A model generated the notes under the pieces. The model ran no database searches, was not told where the DNA came from, and saw only the letters and a list, made by a program, of their open reading frames with translations. A program made the translations under genes and the position numbers. From the NCBI RefSeq assembly GCF_030269545.1, contig NZ_BSTN01000037.1, forward strand, positions 1-41,843: 41,843 bases of DNA. Reading direction: 5' to 3'. Below, piece by piece: positions 1 to 7,448 of the stretch. This DNA comes from Actinomadura sp. NBRC 104425. GTDB taxonomy: Bacteria > Actinomycetota > Actinomycetes > Streptosporangiales > Streptosporangiaceae. Within the stretch, counting starts at the first letter, position 1, and every line of letters begins with the position of its first letter.

Positions 1-6
1 GGCCAT
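1..6 (-). CDS. First two codons of a leftward gene leaving the window (partial)
   Basis: On the minus strand an ATG (Met-Ala) sits at 6-4, preceded by GAAGAAGGAGACAACGCG. The AGGAG core at about 8 nt spacing is one of the clearest ribosome binding sites in the window. The gene would run leftward out of the window, so nothing can be said of its product. The call rests only on the start context. Confidence 0.5.
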
Positions 7-646
7 CGCGTTGTCTCCTTCTTCTTGATCATCCATCTCGAAGGATCTACGCGGTGGCCGTCTCACGTCACGACGCCACGCTCTTCACCTGCGGAAACTC
101 GTACACCACCTCCGTGGACGCAACCGGTCTCTCTGCTGATTTTGCAGCGATCCGGCGGTTGTGCAACTGCGCAGGTCAGCGCGGCGCCTACGCGGTCCCA
201 CGCAGCATCTCATAGCGCCACGATGCTACTGAGCTTTGCGTCAGTTGCGGGTTCGGCCGCGCGCATCCGCCGCACCTCGGCTGACTGCGGCCGGGGCAAC
301 GGTGGGACGGGCTCCTCGGAATCTTCGGGCCGGGCGTCGGGGGACATGCCGCGATACCGATAGACCCCACCTCTCAGTAGTACGTCGAGCTGTGCGAAGT
401 ACAAGCCGCCGCCTACCGGCAGGGCGGTCGCGCCGGGGAGGCGTGTGGCGGCTGGTCGAGGGCGTTCGAGTGGACGCCGGCCCGGGTTAGGGTGGCGCTC
501 ATGAGTTCGGCCGTGCTCTCCCCTCCCGCCGCGTAGGGCGGGCCACCAGGGTTGACGAGCGCGCGGGATGAGGTTCCTCCGCGCGCCGGTGCGGTGTGCC
601 CGCAGACGGAAGTACACGACCACTTCCTCACGCGGAGAACGAACAC
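7..646. other. Intergenic region without a convincing gene
   Basis: This stretch of about 640 bases separates the leftward gene start at position 6 from the rightward transporter. Open frames exist on both strands, but they overlap one another, lack ribosome binding sites and give Arg/Pro-rich low-complexity translations. The only one worth naming is a minus-strand frame ending at 210 whose last 45 residues look compositionally normal. I could not assign it to a family, and it may be residual coding sequence. Confidence 0.5.
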
Positions 647-1543
647 GTGTCGAACACCGTCGTCCGCGTGCCTGCGGCACGCGGACTTCTGTATCTGGCC
701 ATCGCCGGAACGACCTGGGGCACCACGGGCGCGGCCGTGGACCTGGCCTACCGGTCGAGCGACCTGGGGCCGATGGCCGTCTCCTTCTGGCGGTACGTCA
801 GCGGCCTGGCCCTGCTGCTCCTCGTACGGCCCGCCCTACGTCCGTCCGGGACACAGCCACGCCTGTCCCACCGCCTGGTGACGGGGCTGGGGCTCGCCGT
901 CTTCCAGACCGCCTACTTCGGCTCCGTCCAGGCCACGGGCGTGGCGGTGGCCACCATCGTCACGCTGGGGGCCGGGCCGGTGCTCATCGCCGTGGGCGCC
1001 CGTCTCGGGTTGGGCGAGCGTCTCGGCGGGGGCGGCGTCGTGTCTCTGGCAGCGGCTCTTACCGGGCTCTCGGTGCTCGTCCTGGGGGACGACGCGGGGA
1101 CGGTGCATCCGCTAGGCGTGGTGCTCGCTCTGCTGTCGGCCGCCGGATACGCCGTGGCCACGTTGCTCACCCGCTGGGCGGGCCCGGACCAGGACTCGTT
1201 CACCACAACCCTGTGGGCCTTCGGCATAGGCGCCGTGGTGCTCCTGCCCTTGGCGGCGGCGGAGGGGCTGCTGCCGCACACCGCCGACCCGGTGCGGGTC
1301 CTCGGCCTGCTGGCCTACGTGGCGGTGATCCCGACCGCCCTGGCGTATCCGCTGTACTTCGCGGGCGCCGGGGCCGTCCGCGCCGCCACCGCGTCGGTCG
1401 TCATGCTGCTGGAACCGGTCAGCGCGGCCGTCCTCGCCGTGGCCGTGCTGGGTGAGCACCTCACGCCCGCCGCACTGGTCGGTTCCTTGTTGCTGCTGGC
1501 TGCCGTCATGGCGCTCACCTTCGCCGAGACCCGCCGCTCGTAG
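647..1543 (+). CDS. EamA/DMT-family transporter
   Basis: This 298-residue integral membrane protein belongs to the drug/metabolite transporter superfamily. The sequence alternates about ten hydrophobic segments and shows the two-fold EamA repeat. The first half opens with AIAGTTWGTTGAAVDLAY, typical of the N-terminal EamA motif. The second half ends with MLLEPVSAAVLAVAVLGE, the conserved late EamA motif. Such proteins export amino acids or other small metabolites; the substrate cannot be read from sequence. The GTG at 647 is preferred over an in-frame GTG at 596 because CGGAGAAC lies about 8 nt upstream. A strong hairpin follows the stop, so it is probably a single-gene transcript. Confidence 0.88.
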   Translation: MSNTVVRVPAARGLLYLAIAGTTWGTTGAAVDLAYRSSDLGPMAVSFWRYVSGLALLLLVRPALRPSGTQPRLSHRLVTGLGLAVFQTAYFGSVQATGVAVATIVTLGAGPVLIAVGARLGLGERLGGGGVVSLAAALTGLSVLVLGDDAGTVHPLGVVLALLSAAGYAVATLLTRWAGPDQDSFTTTLWAFGIGAVVLLPLAAAEGLLPHTADPVRVLGLLAYVAVIPTALAYPLYFAGAGAVRAATASVVMLLEPVSAAVLAVAVLGEHLTPAALVGSLLLLAAVMALTFAETRRS

Positions 1544-1550
1544 CCGCTGC

Positions 1551-1579
1551 GCCCTGGCCGCCCCAGTGGCGGCCAGGGC
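1551..1579 (+). terminator. Hairpin terminator after the EamA gene
   Basis: A 12-bp perfect stem, GCCCTGGCCGCC paired with GGCGGCCAGGGC around a 5-nt loop, begins 8 nt after the EamA stop. There is no T tract, as is usual for actinobacterial terminators. Confidence 0.6.
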
Positions 1580-1795
1580 CGGTGCCGTCCGCGCGGTCAA
1601 TGCGTCGGGGTGCTCGTGGCGGGTGAGCGCTTCACCCTGCGGCCCTGGTGGGCGTTGCTCGTCGAGACTCGGCGCTCGTGGCCGCTGTGTCCGGTCGTCC
1701 TGGCGGCGGTCGGGCATACGGGCCGGAAAGGGACGTGTTGCCAGCGCGATCCCGGGGGGTATTTCCGGCGTCCCAAGTCATTGGAGGCGATGTGC

Positions 1796-2584
1796 ATGGG
1801 GTCGGTTGTTGAAGCAGCGGTGGAGGCGTTCCGGGCGGCGCAGCGCGGGAGCCGGGAGGCGCGGGCGCGGCTGGAGGAACTGCGGGGGCCGCTCGTCGCG
1901 CTTGCCGACGAGGGCGACGTGGAGGCGCAGAACGCGCTGGGCGGTATCGCGCTGGAGCACGACGGCGACGCGGAGACCGCGCTGCGGTACTGGACGCTCG
2001 CGGCGCAGCGGCGGCATCCGGCGGCGCAGCGGGGGCTGGGGCATTTGTACGCGTCGGGCAAAGGCGTGGAACGGGACGTGGAGAAAGCGGCGGAGTTGTT
2101 CCGTCCCGCGGCGCTCGCCGGCGACCATTTCGCCATGTACAACCTGGCGCTGCTGCATCTGCGGGAGGAACGGCTCGCCGGGTGCATGAGCCGGGATGAA
2201 TTGGTGTCCCTGCTGGAGGGGGCCGCCGACCGGGGGTTGGCGGAGGCCGCCGCGGAGCTGGGGAATCTGCTGGCCAAGGAGGACCGGGACGAGGAGGCGT
2301 TGCAGTGGTATCTGCGCGCCGCGCACGCCGGGTACCCGGAGGCGATGTACGTGGCGGGGTGCTGGTACCGGGACGGCTACGGCACCGAACCCGATTCGGT
2401 GCAGGCCGTGCGGTGGTTCCTGGCGATGCTCGGCGCGGGCTGCGGGGACGGCGTGCACGAGGCGATCAAGCTGGCCGGCGGCATGACCGACGAGCAGATC
2501 CGCCGCGCCGCCGCGCTGGCCGGAGATCCCAACTGCGGTGACGCCCTCATTTCCACCGTTCGGGGACGCACCACCGTCGATTAG
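1796..2584 (+). CDS. Sel1-repeat (tetratricopeptide-like) protein
   Basis: This 262-residue soluble protein is built of Sel1-type repeats of about 36 residues. Clear repeat cores are AQNALGGIALEHDGDAETAL, AQRGLGHLYASGKGVERDVE, AMYNLALLHL and AMYVAGCWYRDGYG. There is no signal peptide or membrane segment. Sel1 repeats are alpha-alpha scaffolds for protein-protein contacts, and no enzyme domain is visible. The ATG at 1796 was chosen because GGAGG at 1783-1787 lies 8 nt upstream; an ATG at 1790 is too close to it. The neighbours do not suggest a pathway, so the role is unknown. Confidence 0.82.
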   Translation: MGSVVEAAVEAFRAAQRGSREARARLEELRGPLVALADEGDVEAQNALGGIALEHDGDAETALRYWTLAAQRRHPAAQRGLGHLYASGKGVERDVEKAAELFRPAALAGDHFAMYNLALLHLREERLAGCMSRDELVSLLEGAADRGLAEAAAELGNLLAKEDRDEEALQWYLRAAHAGYPEAMYVAGCWYRDGYGTEPDSVQAVRWFLAMLGAGCGDGVHEAIKLAGGMTDEQIRRAAALAGDPNCGDALISTVRGRTTVD

Positions 2585-2592
2585 CGTTTCCG

Positions 2593-2612
2593 GCCGTGAA
2601 AGCTTTCACGGC
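2593..2612. promoter_or_regulatory. 20-bp perfect palindrome upstream of the LPMO gene
   Basis: GCCGTGAAAGCTTTCACGGC is perfectly self-complementary and starts 8 nt after the Sel1 gene stop. It could be the stem of a terminator, but it has no loop. Its GAAA...TTTC core resembles operators of LacI-type sugar regulators reported for Streptomyces xylanase genes. Together with the CelR-type box 40 nt downstream, a second operator of the LPMO gene is possible. Confidence 0.45.
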
Positions 2613-2651
2613 TTGGATGACGTCTTTGCGGCACCGGGTTAGCATCCGGCC

Positions 2652-2665
2652 TGGGAGCGCTCCCA
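2652..2665. promoter_or_regulatory. CelR/CebR-type operator controlling the LPMO gene
   Basis: TGGGAGCGCTCCCA is a perfect 14-bp palindrome identical to the operator described for the LacI-family cellulase regulators CelR (Thermobifida fusca) and CebR (Streptomyces). It lies 36 nt upstream of the start codon of a cellulose-type LPMO, where such sites normally sit. Repression relieved by cellobiose is therefore expected. The regulator gene is not in the window. Confidence 0.85.
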
Positions 2666-2701
2666 ATCCGGCAACCCCGCCACCGGAACGGAGAATGCGC
2701 G

Positions 2702-3355
2702 ATGCGCCTCAACCGAATGCTCCGCCGTGCCGTGACAATGCTCTCCGCGGCGGCGCTCCTGCCGCTCGTCTGGGTCGACACCGCGGCGGCGCACGGATCC
2801 GTCATCGACCCGGCGTCCCGCAACTACGGCTGCTGGCTGCGCTGGGGCAGCGACTTCCAGAACCCCATCATGGCGGAGCAGGACCCCATGTGCTGGCAGG
2901 CGTGGCAGGACAACCCCAACGCCATGTGGAACTGGAACGGCCTGTACCGCGACAACGTGGGCGGCGACCACCAGGCCGCGATACCCGACGGGCAGCTGTG
3001 CAGCGCCGGCCTGACCCAGGGCGGCCGCTACCGCTCCCTGGACGCCGTCGGCCCGTGGACGATGACCGACATCTCCAGCACGTTCACCATCAACCTGTAC
3101 GACCAGGCCAGCCACGGCGCCGACTACATCCGCGTCTACGTCACCCGCCAGGGCTACGACGCCCTCACCCAGCCGCTGCGCTGGAGCGACCTGGAGCTGG
3201 TCCGCGAGACGCCCAAGTACGCCCCCGCCAACAACTACGTGGTGTCCAACGTGAGCGTGTCCGGACGCAGCGGCCGCCACGTCGTCTACACCATCTGGAA
3301 GGCGTCGCACATGGACCAGACGTACTACTTCTGCAGCGACGTCAACTTCCGCTAG
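2702..3355 (+). CDS. Secreted AA10 lytic polysaccharide monooxygenase
   Basis: This 217-residue secreted copper enzyme oxidatively cleaves crystalline polysaccharide. Residues 1-30 are a signal peptide (RRA, hydrophobic core, TAAA). Cleavage before His31 exposes the N-terminal His needed for the copper histidine brace, with His90 in GGDHQAAIPDG as the likely second ligand. HGSVIDPASRNYGCW and the C-terminal YYFCSDVNF closely resemble cellulose-active AA10 enzymes such as T. fusca E7. Tyr208 occupies the position I take to be axial to copper. The protein is one catalytic domain with no CBM. The start is fixed by ACGGAG upstream and by the signal peptide. The upstream CelR-type operator supports a role in cellulose use. 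Confidence 0.93.
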   Translation: MRLNRMLRRAVTMLSAAALLPLVWVDTAAAHGSVIDPASRNYGCWLRWGSDFQNPIMAEQDPMCWQAWQDNPNAMWNWNGLYRDNVGGDHQAAIPDGQLCSAGLTQGGRYRSLDAVGPWTMTDISSTFTINLYDQASHGADYIRVYVTRQGYDALTQPLRWSDLELVRETPKYAPANNYVVSNVSVSGRSGRHVVYTIWKASHMDQTYYFCSDVNFR

Positions 3356-3590
3356 AGCCGCCCGTCCCGTCCCGCCGGAACCCGCGCCGCGTCCGGCGGG
3401 GCGCCCTTTTCCCCGCGGGCGGGCAGCCGCACGGTGACGACCAGCCCGCCGCCCTCCCGCGGCTCGGCGGCGACCGTCCCGCCGTGGGCCGTGGCCGTGG
3501 CGCGCACGATCGACAGCCCGCGGCCCGAGCCGCGCGGTCGGTGAACAGTCGGCCCAGCCCGAACGCGGCGGCGGTCACCACGGCCGGCGC
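3352..3590 (-). pseudogene. C-terminal remnant of a sensor histidine kinase
   Basis: Read leftward from 3531, the frame gives GSGRGLSIVRATATAHGG, then TVAAEP and GLVVTVRLPARG, and stops at 3352-3354. This is the G2 box and last strands of a HATPase_c domain. Just upstream, FGLGRLFTDRAAR, resembling the F-box region, lies in another frame, so a one-base frameshift falls near 3532-3540. The HisKA domain, sensor and N box are absent and no start codon exists. The remnant shares CTAG with the LPMO stop. Confidence 0.72.
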
Positions 3591-3660
3591 GCCGGCAGCT
3601 CCTCGAATGCGAACGGCTTGACCGGGTAGTCGTCGGCGCCCAGGCGCGGCCGGGCGACGC
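3578..3660 (-). pseudogene. Remnant of a response regulator receiver domain
   Basis: The minus frame reads LGADDYPVKPFAFEELPAR, the alpha4-beta5 end of an OmpR-type receiver domain with its conserved Lys-Pro. It then runs into a stop at 3575-3577. The rest of the receiver and the DNA-binding domain are missing. It lies just upstream of the kinase remnant on the same strand, so the pair is probably the collapsed core of one two-component operon. Confidence 0.7.
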
Positions 3661-3788
3661 GGGCGGGCACCGCGGACGCGGCGGTGGGCATCATCGCCGC
3701 CACCCTGGTGATCGGGGCGGTCGCCGGGCTGTATCCGGCGGTCCGCGCGGCCCGGCTCGCCCCGGCCGAGGCCCTCGCCGCACCGTGA
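3660..3788 (+). pseudogene. C-terminal remnant of a MacB/FtsX-type ABC permease
   Basis: The plus frame reads VGIIAATLVIGAVAGLYPAV followed by RAARLAPAEALAAP and a TGA at 3786-3788. This is the last transmembrane helix and the conserved RAARL-P-EAL tail of FtsX-domain exporters. There is no start codon and no upstream permease. With the response regulator and kinase remnants it forms the wreck of a typical ABC exporter plus two-component system locus. Confidence 0.68.
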
Positions 3789-3825
3789 TGACCGTGTTCG
3801 GCCGGGCGGGGAACCCCGGGTTCCC

Positions 3826-3831
3826 TACGAT
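3826..3831 (+). promoter_or_regulatory. -10 hexamer of the TetR gene (leaderless start)
   Basis: TACGAT lies 7 nt upstream of the ATG at 3839, placing the predicted first transcribed base at the start codon. No ribosome binding site is visible, which supports leaderless translation. Confidence 0.5.
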
Positions 3832-3838
3832 GACCTGC

Positions 3839-4489
3839 ATGGAGTCGACGACGCGGAGGGTGACGGACGAGGCCGGGGCGCGGCCGCCGGGGCGCGGAGC
3901 CCAGGCGGCCCGCAATGACCGGCTGATCCGCGAGGCGGCCCGGGCGGTGTTCACCGCCGACCCCGAGGCGCCCATCGCGGCGGTGGCCCGGCACGCGGGC
4001 GTCGGCATCAGCGCCCTGTACCGCCGGTACCGCAGCAAGGAGGACCTGCTCCGGCGGCTCACCGCCGAGGCCATGGACCGCTACCTGGCCGAGGTGGAGC
4101 GCGCGCTCGCCGACGACCGCGACCCGTGGACGGCGTTCGCCGACTTCATGCACCGCTGCCTGGACCTGGGCGCCGGTTCGCTGGGCATGCGGCCGGTGCG
4201 CGGGATGCCGGCGACCGAGGAGATCGCCGACCGGGAGGAGCGGATGCAGGCGGCCACGCGCCGGCTGCTGGACCGCCTCAAGGCCGCGGGGCTGCTGCGC
4301 CGCGACATCGAGGTCGGTGACGTCGCCGTCGTCCTGGAGAACGTGCAGGCCCTGCGCGTCGGCGACGCCGAGCGCACCGCGCGGCTGCGGCACCGCTACC
4401 TGACGTTCCTGCTGGCGGGGCTGCGGCTGTCCGCGGACGTCGAGCTGCCCGGCCCCGCCCCCGCCTGGGAGGAGCTGCGCGCCCGTTAG
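3839..4489 (+). CDS. TetR/AcrR-family transcriptional regulator
   Basis: This 216-residue DNA-binding repressor has an N-terminal TetR helix-turn-helix around residues 25-65: AARAVFTADPEAPIAAVARH, then GVGISALYRRYRSKEDLL. A helical ligand-binding domain of usual length follows. The closing sequence resembles actinobacterial TetR proteins that control nearby exporters or redox genes. Its target is not evident; the adjacent permease remnant could have been one. The ATG at 3839 is chosen because a -10 hexamer fits a leaderless transcript; ATG at 3830 is possible. It converges with the MarR gene and their stop codons share TTAG. Confidence 0.88.
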   Translation: MESTTRRVTDEAGARPPGRGAQAARNDRLIREAARAVFTADPEAPIAAVARHAGVGISALYRRYRSKEDLLRRLTAEAMDRYLAEVERALADDRDPWTAFADFMHRCLDLGAGSLGMRPVRGMPATEEIADREERMQAATRRLLDRLKAAGLLRRDIEVGDVAVVLENVQALRVGDAERTARLRHRYLTFLLAGLRLSADVELPGPAPAWEELRAR

Positions 4490-5031
4490 GACGGGCCGGC
4501 AGGCGTGCCGGCGGGGCAGTCGGTGGCGTCGGTTCCGCAGGGGCCGAAGATGTCGGGGCTGCCGGCGGCGCCGGGGTCCAGGTTGGCCAGCAGCGTGCGC
4601 AGGATCTCGCGCAGCCGCAGCACGTCCTCGCGGCTGAGCGGGTCGAACAGGTGGCGCCGCACCGTTTCCACGTGCCCGGGTGCGGCCGCCTCCAGGACGG
4701 TGAAGCCCTCGTCGGTGAGCTCGGCGATGGTGGTGCGCCGGTCGCCGGGGTCCTTGACGCGGCGCACCCAGCCCGCCTGCTCCAGCCGGTTCACCGCGTG
4801 CGACAGGCGGCTCGGCGAGGAGCGCACGACCGCGGCCAGCTCGGTCATGGTCAGCGCGCGGCCCGGCGCCTCCGACAGCATGGCCAGGATCACGTAGTAG
4901 GTGTGCGGCAGGCCCGAGTCGCGCTGGAGCTGCCGTTCCAGCGTCTCGTTCAGCAGCCGGGTCGTCCACAGGAAGGCCCGCCAGGTCTGCTGCTCCTCGG
5001 CGTCCAGCCAGCGCGTCCCGTCCTCGGCCAT
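4486..5031 (-). CDS. MarR-family transcriptional regulator
   Basis: This 181-residue winged-helix regulator has the MarR core HTYYVILAMLSEAPGRALTM, then TELAAVVRSSPSRLSHAVNR (recognition helix) and VKDPGDRRTTIAELTDEG (wing with the DxRxxxxxLT signature). A C-terminal dimerisation helix follows, and then an unusual Cys-containing tail (PCGTDATDCPAG). MarR proteins bind short palindromes and release them on binding aromatic ligands or on oxidation. Two tandem palindromes lie directly upstream, between this gene and the divergent dioxygenase gene, so autoregulation and control of that gene are likely. Confidence 0.9.
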   Translation of the reverse strand: MAEDGTRWLDAEEQQTWRAFLWTTRLLNETLERQLQRDSGLPHTYYVILAMLSEAPGRALTMTELAAVVRSSPSRLSHAVNRLEQAGWVRRVKDPGDRRTTIAELTDEGFTVLEAAAPGHVETVRRHLFDPLSREDVLRLREILRTLLANLDPGAAGSPDIFGPCGTDATDCPAGTPAGPS

Positions 5032-5044
5032 GCCCGTGATTTTA

Positions 5045-5073
5045 CTTGAAGATTCAAGACTTGAAGATTCAAC
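5045..5073. promoter_or_regulatory. Tandem palindromic MarR operator
   Basis: CTTGAAGATTCAAG (5045-5058) is followed 15 bp later by CTTGAAGATTCAAC (5060-5073). Each is an inverted repeat CTTGAA/TTCAAG around a 2-bp centre, AT-rich in a GC-rich region. They begin 14 nt upstream of the MarR start codon and lie in the divergent promoter region of the dioxygenase gene. Their size and symmetry are typical of MarR dimer sites. Confidence 0.75.
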
Positions 5074-5144
5074 AAACCCGGCGTATGCTGCCGCCAGGTT
5101 TGTCCAATTTTGAACTACATGGACCGAGTGGAACGGGGACGATG

Positions 5145-5915
5145 ATGACCGCCCGGATGCCCGTGCTCTACCTCAGCCACGGCGCCCCGCCCCTGGCCGA
5201 CGACCGCGTCTGGAGCGGCCAGCTCGCCCGCTGGTCCGCCGGACTGCCGCGCCCGAGCGCCGTGCTCATGGTGTCCGCCCACTGGGAGGAGGCACCGCTC
5301 ACGATCGGCGCCACCCGCACGGTGCCGCTGGTGTACGACTTCTGGGGCTTCCCCCGGCGCTACTACGAGGTGACCTATGAGGCCCCCGGCGCGCCCGAAC
5401 TCGCCGACGCGGTGCGCCGCATGCTGCCCGGCGTCCACCACGACCCCGAACGCGGCCTCGACCACGGAGCCTACGTGCCGCTCAAGGAGATGTATCCGGA
5501 CGCCGACGTGCCGGTGCTGCAGATGTCCATGCCCACCCTCGACCCCGAGCGGCTGTTCGAGCTCGGCCGGCGGCTGGCCCCGCTGCGCGACCAGGGCGTG
5601 CTGATCGTCGGCAGCGGCTTCACCACGCACAACCTGCGCGCGATGGCCCCCGCCTCCGACGCCCCGCCCCCCGCGTTCACCGTCGAGTTCGACGACTGGG
5701 CCGACCGCTCGGTCGCCGCCGGAGACGTCGACGCACTGCTGGACTTCGAGGCCAAGGCCCCCGCCGCCCGCCTGGCGCACCCCCGCACCGAGCACTTCGC
5801 GCCGCTGTTCGTGGCCCTGGGCGCCGGCGCCGACGACGCCGACGCCCCCCGCGGCCGCTCGGTGATCGACGGCTACTGGTTCGGGATGGCCAAGCGGTCC
5901 TTCCAGTTCGGCTGA
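5145..5915 (+). CDS. DODA-type extradiol ring-cleavage dioxygenase (YgiD-like)
   Basis: This 256-residue cytosolic metalloenzyme belongs to the class III extradiol family related to 4,5-DOPA dioxygenase and E. coli YgiD. Candidate metal and active-site histidines are His12 (LYLSHGAPP), His46 (VSAHWEE), His107 (LDHGAYVPL) and His162 (FTTHNLR), spaced as in the family. The YDFWGFP motif is also typical. The enzyme probably opens a catecholic ring; the natural substrate of bacterial members is often unknown. The ATG at 5145 follows GGAACGGGGA with 5-nt spacing; ATG at 5142 is an alternative. Divergence from a MarR regulator across its operator suggests induction by an aromatic compound. Confidence 0.9.
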   Translation: MTARMPVLYLSHGAPPLADDRVWSGQLARWSAGLPRPSAVLMVSAHWEEAPLTIGATRTVPLVYDFWGFPRRYYEVTYEAPGAPELADAVRRMLPGVHHDPERGLDHGAYVPLKEMYPDADVPVLQMSMPTLDPERLFELGRRLAPLRDQGVLIVGSGFTTHNLRAMAPASDAPPPAFTVEFDDWADRSVAAGDVDALLDFEAKAPAARLAHPRTEHFAPLFVALGAGADDADAPRGRSVIDGYWFGMAKRSFQFG

Positions 5916-5958
5916 GCACCCCCCGCGCGGCCCCGGAGCGGGGCGCCGCGCCGTGCGG

Positions 5959-6792
5959 TCAGCCCATCTCCTTGAAGCCGTCCCGCCAGGTGGACAGCCG
6001 CGGCTTCCAGCCCAGCTTCTTGGCCTTGGCGTTGGAGATCGGACGGCCGTTGGCGGCGGCGTGCCGCGCGGTGCCCGGCGTCGGGGCGCCCAGCGCCGCG
6101 CAGAAGACCGGCAGCCAGTCGGCGGTCGTGGCGGGCTCGTCGTCGACGACGTTCACCGTGCCCGCCGGCCAGTCCAGCGCCGCCAGCGCGGCCGAGGCTG
6201 CGTCGTCGACGTGCACGAACGAGGTCCACGTGGGGTTCAGCCGCAGGTTGCCCGCCTTCGCCCGCTGGGCGATCGCGCCGTCCGGCGCGTACCAGGTGCC
6301 CGGGCCGTACAGCGCCCCGTACCGCAGCACCACCCCGCGCGGCATGCCGCCGACCATCTCCTCCAGCGGGCCGACGCCCGCGTACGGCGGCAGGGACGGG
6401 TCGAGCGGGTCGGTCTCCACGGCCGGGGTCGTCCCCGGCGCGTACAGCCACGCGACGCTCTGCGCGATCATGAACTCCACGCCGGCGGCCCGCGCCGCCG
6501 CCACCAGGTTGCGGGTGCCCTCCACCCGCAGCCGGGAGTTGGCGTCGAAGTCCTCCTCGGACAGGTCGGTGAGCTGGTGGATGATCACGTCGGGCCGCGC
6601 GGCCAGGACGGCCTCGCGCAGCCCGTCGGCGTCGTAGACGTCCACGACGGCGGGCGTCGCATGCTGGTCGGCGATGGACTTGGCGCGTTCCGGCCGCCGG
6701 GTCGTCCCGGTGACCTGGTGGCCCGCCTGCACGAGCATCGGGACCAGCCGGCGCCCGATCACCCCGGTGGCGCCGGCGACAAAGATCTTCAA
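5959..6792 (-). CDS. NAD(P)-dependent epimerase/dehydratase family protein
   Basis: This 277-residue extended SDR has a Rossmann motif GATGVIGRR at residues 7-15, LRYGALYGPGTWYAPDG in place of the usual YxxxK-region sequence, and FVHVDDAASAALAAL typical of the family. It probably oxidises, reduces or epimerises an NDP-sugar or related metabolite; the substrate is unknown. The start is decided by the ribosome binding site. GGAGG at 6805-6801 sits 8 nt before a TTG at 6792, giving the canonical N-terminus MKIFVAGATG. An upstream ATG at 6816 lacks such a site. It converges with the dioxygenase gene after 43 bases. Confidence 0.85.
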   Translation of the reverse strand: MKIFVAGATGVIGRRLVPMLVQAGHQVTGTTRRPERAKSIADQHATPAVVDVYDADGLREAVLAARPDVIIHQLTDLSEEDFDANSRLRVEGTRNLVAAARAAGVEFMIAQSVAWLYAPGTTPAVETDPLDPSLPPYAGVGPLEEMVGGMPRGVVLRYGALYGPGTWYAPDGAIAQRAKAGNLRLNPTWTSFVHVDDAASAALAALDWPAGTVNVVDDEPATTADWLPVFCAALGAPTPGTARHAAANGRPISNAKAKKLGWKPRLSTWRDGFKEMG

Positions 6793-7448
6793 GGGGGGTA
6801 CCTCCACGACATTCATGCCGTTGTGGTCGTCACCACGGCAGGATAATGCGGCATCGCACACCGTTTCGCCTCCGCCTGACGGACCGGTGGCTTGTGGCCC
6901 GTGTCCACCATCGGTTCGGTCGCTGTCCCATGTCGATGATGCGGCAAGTGTCGCCCAGACCGCGTGCGGCACGCGGATCGACTCCAGCTTTTCAGGTATC
7001 TCGCGTTTCCGGTAGTTGAATTTCGAACGACGCGCCCGCCGCCGGAGCCTCACCGGCGACACGATGTGCAGGCGCATGCCTTTCGGGCCGCCAGAGCCGT
7101 CTCTATCGGGTCTGTTCGGGCTGCGCCATAAATCAGCTCATAAAACTACTACCCGTCGCAGGCGGCCACCGGGGCCGCCGCGGACGACGGGAGGAACCAC
7201 GGGTTCGGTCGAAGAAGTGCTGACGGGGCGCGGTCTGCCGGTCGCCGGACTGGCGGGCCGGCCGCCGCGTTCGCCGTCGGGGAGCGGCGGCGGACGGCCG
7301 CGAGCGCGAACTGCACGTGGACGCCGCCACCGGCAAGGTCGTCGCCGACGACTCCGATGACGACTCCGATGACGACGGCTGAGGAACGTCCGGCAGAGGG
7401 CGACACCGCGCCGCGGGAATGAGATCGTACGCGGGGAGGTGACGGCCG
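6793..7448. other. Intergenic region with only a PepSY remnant
   Basis: About 650 bases lie between the divergent epimerase and macrodomain genes. The left 450 bases show no plausible gene, repeat or RNA that I could identify. The right end carries the PepSY-like remnant listed separately and the promoter and ribosome binding site of the macrodomain gene. Confidence 0.5.
7251..7382 (+). pseudogene. C-terminal remnant of a PepSY-domain protein
   Basis: The frame ending at TGA 7380-7382 reads GRERELHVDAATGKVVADD followed by an Asp/Ser run. The VDAATGKV-x-xD motif and acidic tail are characteristic of the end of PepSY domains in small secreted actinobacterial proteins. Upstream the frame degrades (WRAGRRVAVRR...) and is closed by a TGA at 7221. 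No start codon or signal peptide remains, so the gene is broken. PepSY proteins often neighbour two-component systems, and remnants of one lie 3.5 kb to the left. Confidence 0.5.

Noticed and set aside
210..680. Minus-strand frame of 156 codons in the left intergenic region
   Set aside because: It overlaps the start of the transporter gene, lacks a ribosome binding site and gives no recognisable family. Only its last 45 residues look protein-like.
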